Assembly (NCBI GenBank): GCA_965207025.1
Contig: OZ242258.1
Coordinates: forward strand, 124,001 to 188,000
Length of the DNA stretch: 64,000 nucleotides
DNA from: Bin87 sp034423595
Lineage (GTDB): Bacteria; Chloroflexota; Dehalococcoidia; Lucifugimonadales; UBA3495
Reading direction: 5' to 3'
Every line of letters begins with the position of its first letter. The stretch's first letter is position 1. Shown here piece after piece: positions 60,408 to 64,000 of this stretch. The translations under genes and the position numbers were made by a program. The notes under the pieces were generated by a model. That model saw nothing but the letters and a program-made list of their open reading frames with translations. It was not told where the DNA came from and did no database searches.

Positions 60408-61081
60408 GACACTACCCTTTGCCGACCATTGTTGTACTGGCCGCACAGCGCAACGGCCATCACCCCAACCCAGGAGTCCGCGCGGTTGAGGCTGCCGGCG
60501 GCCAACCCATCATAGCCGAGGCATCCGTTGGTCCGGGCCTACTGGACGAGGCCGGGGGATTGCTGGTTTCCGACGCAGGTTTTGACGACGAAGGCCCGGA
60601 CGCCGGTGCACTGGATCTGCTCGACGCGGCGCTGGCGATGGATATGCCCACGTTGCTGACCGGCAAGGGGATGCATCTGCTCAACGCGAGCTTCGGTGGC
60701 GGCGCGCCGTTGGCATCCGGGAGTGGATTCGCCGATGCTGGAGACACGGCGGTATCGGTCCGGGAAATGAGGCGGCAGATCTATCTTTCGCCCGGTTCCA
60801 AGATGGCCGCGATCATCGGCAGCGCCGGGATGTTCCGGGTGGGATTGGGAGCGTGGGATGATCGGCTGGCGCTGCGGGAGCCGCAAAGGGCGGAACGGTT
60901 GATGTCCATTGCATACCAACTGGACGATGGCGTTATAGAAGGTTTGGAAAGCAAGGAACACAGTTGGGTAATCGGCTTGCAGTTTTTGCCGGAACGCGCC
61001 GAGGAAGTGCCGGCGAGTTTTAACAGCCTGTTTCTGGGGTTGGTGGAACGGGCTGGAGACTTTAGCGTCGGAGTGAGGTAG
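60404..61081 (+). CDS. Peptidase C26/class I glutamine-amidotransferase-like pseudoenzyme
   Basis: 225 aa. The fold follows gamma-glutamyl hydrolase-like C26 proteins: GVRAVEAAGGQPIIAEAS, LLDEAGGLLVSDAG, then MPTLLTGKGMHLLNASFGG and SWVIGLQFLPERAEE. At the nucleophile elbow the usual GICRG is TGKGM, so Cys is replaced by Lys. In the usual QFHPE the His is Leu. It is therefore unlikely to hydrolyse by the normal mechanism. The GTG at 60404 lies inside the transposon end; TTG 60419 could be the native start. The 5' region was replaced by the insertion. gyrA follows. Confidence 0.75.
   Translation: MRHYPLPTIVVLAAQRNGHHPNPGVRAVEAAGGQPIIAEASVGPGLLDEAGGLLVSDAGFDDEGPDAGALDLLDAALAMDMPTLLTGKGMHLLNASFGGGAPLASGSGFADAGDTAVSVREMRRQIYLSPGSKMAAIIGSAGMFRVGLGAWDDRLALREPQRAERLMSIAYQLDDGVIEGLESKEHSWVIGLQFLPERAEEVPASFNSLFLGLVERAGDFSVGVR
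60417..60424. repeat. Target-site duplication, right copy
   Basis: CTTTGCCG directly outside the right inverted end. Confidence 0.88.
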
Positions 61082-61089
61082 TCGGGCAG

Positions 61090-61120
61090 AATGACACCCT
61101 CTCCCTTCACGGGAGAGGGG
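61090..61120. repeat. Dispersed CTCTCCC hairpin repeat, copy 5 (short)
   Basis: ACCCTCTCCCTTCACGGGAG then AGGGGG: only the hairpin core is present, 25 bp before the gyrA start. Confidence 0.75.
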
Positions 61121-61144
61121 GCAGAATATAAGGAGAAACGAACG

Positions 61145-63877
61145 ATGACGACAGCACCTCCACCCCCACCGCAAACCGGCGGCGACTTCAGTCCGCGCCC
61201 CATTCAAGACGAGATGCGCGAGTCGTATTTGTCGTACGCAATGTCGGTCATCGTATCCCGGGCGTTGCCCGACGCGCGGGACGGATTGAAGCCGGTGCAG
61301 CGGCGGATCCTGTACGCCATGCACGACATGGGGATCCGCCCGGGCAGCCAGTACCGGAAGAGCGCGAGGATCGTAGGCGAGGTGCTGGGCAAGTTCCATC
61401 CTCACGGAGACGGGTCGGTGTACGACGCGCTGGTGCGGATGGCGCAACCCTTCTCCATGCGCGCGCCGTTGATCGACGGGCAGGGCAACTTCGGAAGCAT
61501 TGACGGGGATCCGCCGGCAGCGATGCGTTACACGGAGGCGCGGCTCACTGCCATCGCCGACGAGATGCTGGCGGATATTGACCAGCAGACAGTGGATTTC
61601 TCGGACAACTTCGATGACTCCATCAAGGAGCCGCAGGTTTTGCCGTCCAGAATGCCCAACCTGCTGGTTAATGGGTCGTCGGGAATCGCGGTGGGGATGG
61701 CGACCAATATGCCGCCGCATAATCTGGGCGAAATTTGCGACGCGGTGTGCTACGTGATCGATCATCCGAATTGCGACGTTGACCAGCTCATGACCATTGT
61801 GCCGGGGCCGGATTTCCCGACTTACGGACGCATTCGCGGCGTTGCCGGCATCCGGGATATGTACGCCACCGGACGCGGGCGTGTGGTGATGGAGGCGGTG
61901 ACCGAGATTGAGGAGATGCGCAACAATCGCCAGCGCATCGTCGTGAGCGAGCTGCCTTTCCAGGTGAATAAGGCGAACCTGGTGGAGAAAATCGCCGGTC
62001 TGGTGCGGGACAAGACGCTGGTGGGTATCACGGAGATACGTGACGAGTCAGACCGCCGGGGAATCCGCGTGGTGATCGAGCTCTCCCGTAACGCGCAGGC
62101 GACGGTGATTCTCAATAACTTGTACAAGCGGACGGCGTTGCGCCAATCGTTCAACGCCATAATGCTGGCGCTGGTGGACGGGCAGCCGCAGGAGTTGTCG
62201 CTGAAGGATCTGATCCGCAACTTCATCCTGCACCGAGAAGAGGTAATCCGGCGACGGACGGAGTACCAGTTGGGCCGGGCCCGGGACCGGGCGCACATCG
62301 TTGAGGGTTTGCTCAAGGCGCTGGATGCGATTGACGCGATAATTGAGACCATCCGCAACAGCCAGGACGTAGAGACGGCCCGCAATAACCTCGTTCAGGA
62401 ATTTGACCTCACCGAGATCCAGGCGCAGGCCATCCTGGATATGCAACTGCGCCGGCTGGCCGCGCTGGAACGGCAGCGGTTGGACGAGGAATACAACGAC
62501 CTGCTGGCGACGATAGCCCAGCTGGAAGACCTGTTGCAGAATCCGCAGAAGATTCGCAACGAGATCAAGAGGGAAACCCGCGAGGTGAAGCGGAAGCACG
62601 CTAACGCCCGGCGCACGGTGATCCTCTCCGAAGAGTTGCAGGAACAGTCCATCGAGCAGTTCATCGTGCAAGAGGACGTGGTGGTCACGCTGAGCCAGCG
62701 GGGTTACATCAAGCGGGTACCCATCAACACCTACCGGAACCAGCGGCGAGGTGGCAAAGGGGTGCGAGGAGCGAACAATCGGGACGACGACGCGGTGATG
62801 CAGATTGCGGTGGTCAACACCCACGAGCAGTTGCTCTTCTTCACCAACAAGGGCCGGGTGTATCCGCTCAATGTGTACGAAACGCCGAACGATACGGGTC
62901 GCACGGCGCGGGGAACGTTGCTGGTGAACCTGATACCGCTGCAACCGGGGGAGCAGGTGCAAACCATGCTGCCGGCCGACAGAGACGAATACAACAGTCT
63001 TTATATCTTCGCAACGCGCCAGGGGAGGGTCAACGCGCTACGTCCCGGCCAACTGAAAAACCTGCGAAAGTCAGGGTTGATCGCAATGAAAATACAGGAT
63101 GGCGACGAAATGATCGCCGTTCGCCCGGTCTCCGCCGACGCGTCAATCGTTTTGGTAACCGAACAGGGACAGGCTCTGCTGTGTCCGGTCAGCAGCATCC
63201 CGGAGCGCAACCGCAACGCGGCCGGCGTGATTGGGATGAAGTTCAAGGACGAGTTCAACGGAAAGGACCGGGTGGTGGCGATGGACGTGGTGAACAATCC
63301 GGAAGACGAGTTCCTGCTGGTGGTGAGCGAAAAGGGCTACGGAAAGGCGACTCCGTTGTACAACAGCAAGGGCGAGGCAGTGTATCGGGAGACTAACCGG
63401 GGTGGCATGGGCGTCAAAACCTTCGCGGTGGATCAGGGCGACAAGCCCACCGGTCCGGTGGTGGACGCCAAAGTCGTTACATCAGCGGAAATGAATGAGG
63501 AAGAAGGCCACGAGGTGTTCATCATCTCGGCGCAAGGCCAGGTGGTACGGATAGACTTAGCGGAGGTCAAGGTGGTAAACACCCGGCAGACCAAGGGAGT
63601 CATCATCTGGCGGGAACGCAGCGGGGATGACAGCGTGGTGTCCATCTACTGCTTCCGGGCGACCGACTACAGTAAGGATGACCCAACGCGGCAGGATGAG
63701 ACGGCGCCGGCAGGTTCCGCGCTGGCGGAGGCCGAAGCGGTGGCAGCGGTGGCCGATAGCCAATATGACGATGATGAAGAGTCGGAGCTGGATCAGGCCG
63801 AGTTGCCCGGCGAAGCGGATGAGGACGATGATGACGAACCCGAAACGCCGATGAACGGGCAGGGGACGCTGCTCTAA
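61145..63877 (+). CDS. gyrA: DNA gyrase subunit A
   Basis: 910 aa from ATG 61145 (TAAGGAGAAACG upstream). DNA breakage-reunion subunit: SYAMSVIVSRALPDARDGLKPVQRR, catalytic Tyr in AAMRYTEARL, then the C-terminal beta-pinwheel with the GyrA box QRRGGKGV. In the quinolone-determining stretch it reads HGDGSVYDALVRMAQ, so Gly stands at the position of E. coli Ser83. The tail is long and acidic (DDDEESELDQAELPGEADED). gyrB is not in the window. Confidence 0.95.
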   Translation: MTTAPPPPPQTGGDFSPRPIQDEMRESYLSYAMSVIVSRALPDARDGLKPVQRRILYAMHDMGIRPGSQYRKSARIVGEVLGKFHPHGDGSVYDALVRMAQPFSMRAPLIDGQGNFGSIDGDPPAAMRYTEARLTAIADEMLADIDQQTVDFSDNFDDSIKEPQVLPSRMPNLLVNGSSGIAVGMATNMPPHNLGEICDAVCYVIDHPNCDVDQLMTIVPGPDFPTYGRIRGVAGIRDMYATGRGRVVMEAVTEIEEMRNNRQRIVVSELPFQVNKANLVEKIAGLVRDKTLVGITEIRDESDRRGIRVVIELSRNAQATVILNNLYKRTALRQSFNAIMLALVDGQPQELSLKDLIRNFILHREEVIRRRTEYQLGRARDRAHIVEGLLKALDAIDAIIETIRNSQDVETARNNLVQEFDLTEIQAQAILDMQLRRLAALERQRLDEEYNDLLATIAQLEDLLQNPQKIRNEIKRETREVKRKHANARRTVILSEELQEQSIEQFIVQEDVVVTLSQRGYIKRVPINTYRNQRRGGKGVRGANNRDDDAVMQIAVVNTHEQLLFFTNKGRVYPLNVYETPNDTGRTARGTLLVNLIPLQPGEQVQTMLPADRDEYNSLYIFATRQGRVNALRPGQLKNLRKSGLIAMKIQDGDEMIAVRPVSADASIVLVTEQGQALLCPVSSIPERNRNAAGVIGMKFKDEFNGKDRVVAMDVVNNPEDEFLLVVSEKGYGKATPLYNSKGEAVYRETNRGGMGVKTFAVDQGDKPTGPVVDAKVVTSAEMNEEEGHEVFIISAQGQVVRIDLAEVKVVNTRQTKGVIIWRERSGDDSVVSIYCFRATDYSKDDPTRQDETAPAGSALAEAEAVAAVADSQYDDDEESELDQAELPGEADEDDDDEPETPMNGQGTLL

Positions 63878-63892
63878 AGGTGATGGCACGTT

Positions 63893-63920
63893 GTAAGGGC
63901 GAATAATTATTCGCCCCTAC
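63893..63920. repeat. Palindromic repeat (GGGGCGAAT type)
   Basis: GGGCGAATAATTATTCGCCC is a perfect 20-bp palindrome within GTAAGGGCGAAT to ATTCGCCCCTAC; 16 bp after the gyrA stop. Near-identical to 30040-30066. Confidence 0.85.
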
Positions 63921-63962
63921 GTTGTCGCATGCACCGATTCTCAACACTCAGGATCATTCCAA

Positions 63963-64000
63963 ATGCAATTAGTTATGGTGCATGGCTCCGGCCAGAACGA
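63963..64000 (+). CDS. Possible alpha/beta hydrolase start, partial
   Basis: ATG 63963 opens MQLVMVHGSGQN to the window end. The first strand plus HGSGQN is the oxyanion-loop start of alpha/beta hydrolases. Only 12 codons are visible. Confidence 0.4.
   Translation, partial: MQLVMVHGSGQN

Larger units (their letters stand above)
56076..60416 (+). mobile_element. IS1-family-type transposon with DNA modification cargo (4341 bp)
   Basis: Ends are inverted: GGTAGTGTCTCA at 56076-56087 and TGAGACACTACC at 60405-60416 match perfectly over 12 bp, and similarity continues (GTTTGAAATTG against CTTTGAATTTG). It is flanked by an 8-bp direct repeat CTTTGCCG at 56068-56075 and 60417-60424, a target duplication. 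Contents in order: Lys-Gly-Gly-motif gene, methyltransferase/nuclease gene interrupted by an IS4-like element, IS1-type transposase ending 9 bp before the right end. Intact direct repeats suggest relatively recent transposition. Confidence 0.9.

Overview
The window looks like chromosome from an uncultured GC-rich bacterium, most likely a Chloroflexota of the Dehalococcoidia / SAR202 type. This is inference, not a phylogenetic result. Supporting signs are the lipoprotein binding protein with a long Val-Glu-Lys linker, four luciferase-like (LLM) flavin oxidoreductases, a Rieske ring-hydroxylating dioxygenase, paired acyl-CoA dehydrogenases, paralogous AhpD/CMD proteins and a glycine-reductase-type selenoprotein. 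gyrA and dnaN are present as isolated housekeeping genes. Intergenic gaps carry several dispersed short repeat families. No rRNA, tRNA or CRISPR array was recognised.

Layout. 1-2341 (-): two acyl-CoA dehydrogenases, the first cut by the window edge. 3344-7292 (+): glycine betaine/proline-type ABC importer (ATPase with CBS domains, permease, lipoprotein). 7408-8812 (+): RraA-like protein and a CMD protein. 8897-12711 (-): NHL propeller, DUF1800 protein and a B12/radical-SAM-like protein without the cluster cysteines; then an AI-2E-type membrane protein. 14036-23379 (+): TlpA-like thioredoxin, two LLM oxidoreductases, two membrane coiled-coil proteins, a second CMD protein, TldD/TldE, a VapBC pair, and an AtzG-like/amidase pair; a decayed LivK-type gene follows. 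24440-28440 (-): amidohydrolase, zinc-ribbon/GIY-YIG/membrane protein, alcohol dehydrogenase, SDR. 28507-44574 (-): small membrane proteins, a binding protein without signal peptide, an ABC exporter, two more LLM enzymes, a mycothiol-type isomerase-like protein, Rieske alpha/beta, a 3-hydroxyisobutyrate dehydrogenase-like enzyme, enoyl-CoA hydratase, IlvD and a second alcohol dehydrogenase. 44839-47307 (-): dnaN and a selenoprotein B-type reductase gene read through an in-frame UGA. 47493-55266 (+): AlaX, TPR protein, a large GT39-like membrane protein, a HEPN/PaREP1-like protein, a flippase-like protein, an FAD oxidoreductase and a VapB/HsdR-nuclease fusion. 55292-55922 (-): HicBA.

The most unusual part is 56076-60416, a 4.34-kb transposon bounded by 12-bp perfect inverted ends and an 8-bp direct repeat. 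It has an IS1-type transposase and carries a small Lys-Gly-Gly-motif gene plus a fused DNA methyltransferase/Mrr-type nuclease. The methyltransferase gene is itself split by an IS4-like element sitting in a poly-C tract. The transposon landed at the 5' end of a glutamine-amidotransferase-like gene that has lost its catalytic Cys and His; gyrA follows.

Taken together the window suggests a heterotroph oxidising organic acids, aromatic or terpenoid-like compounds and amides, with compatible-solute uptake, and with a scatter of toxin-antitoxin and restriction-like modules.
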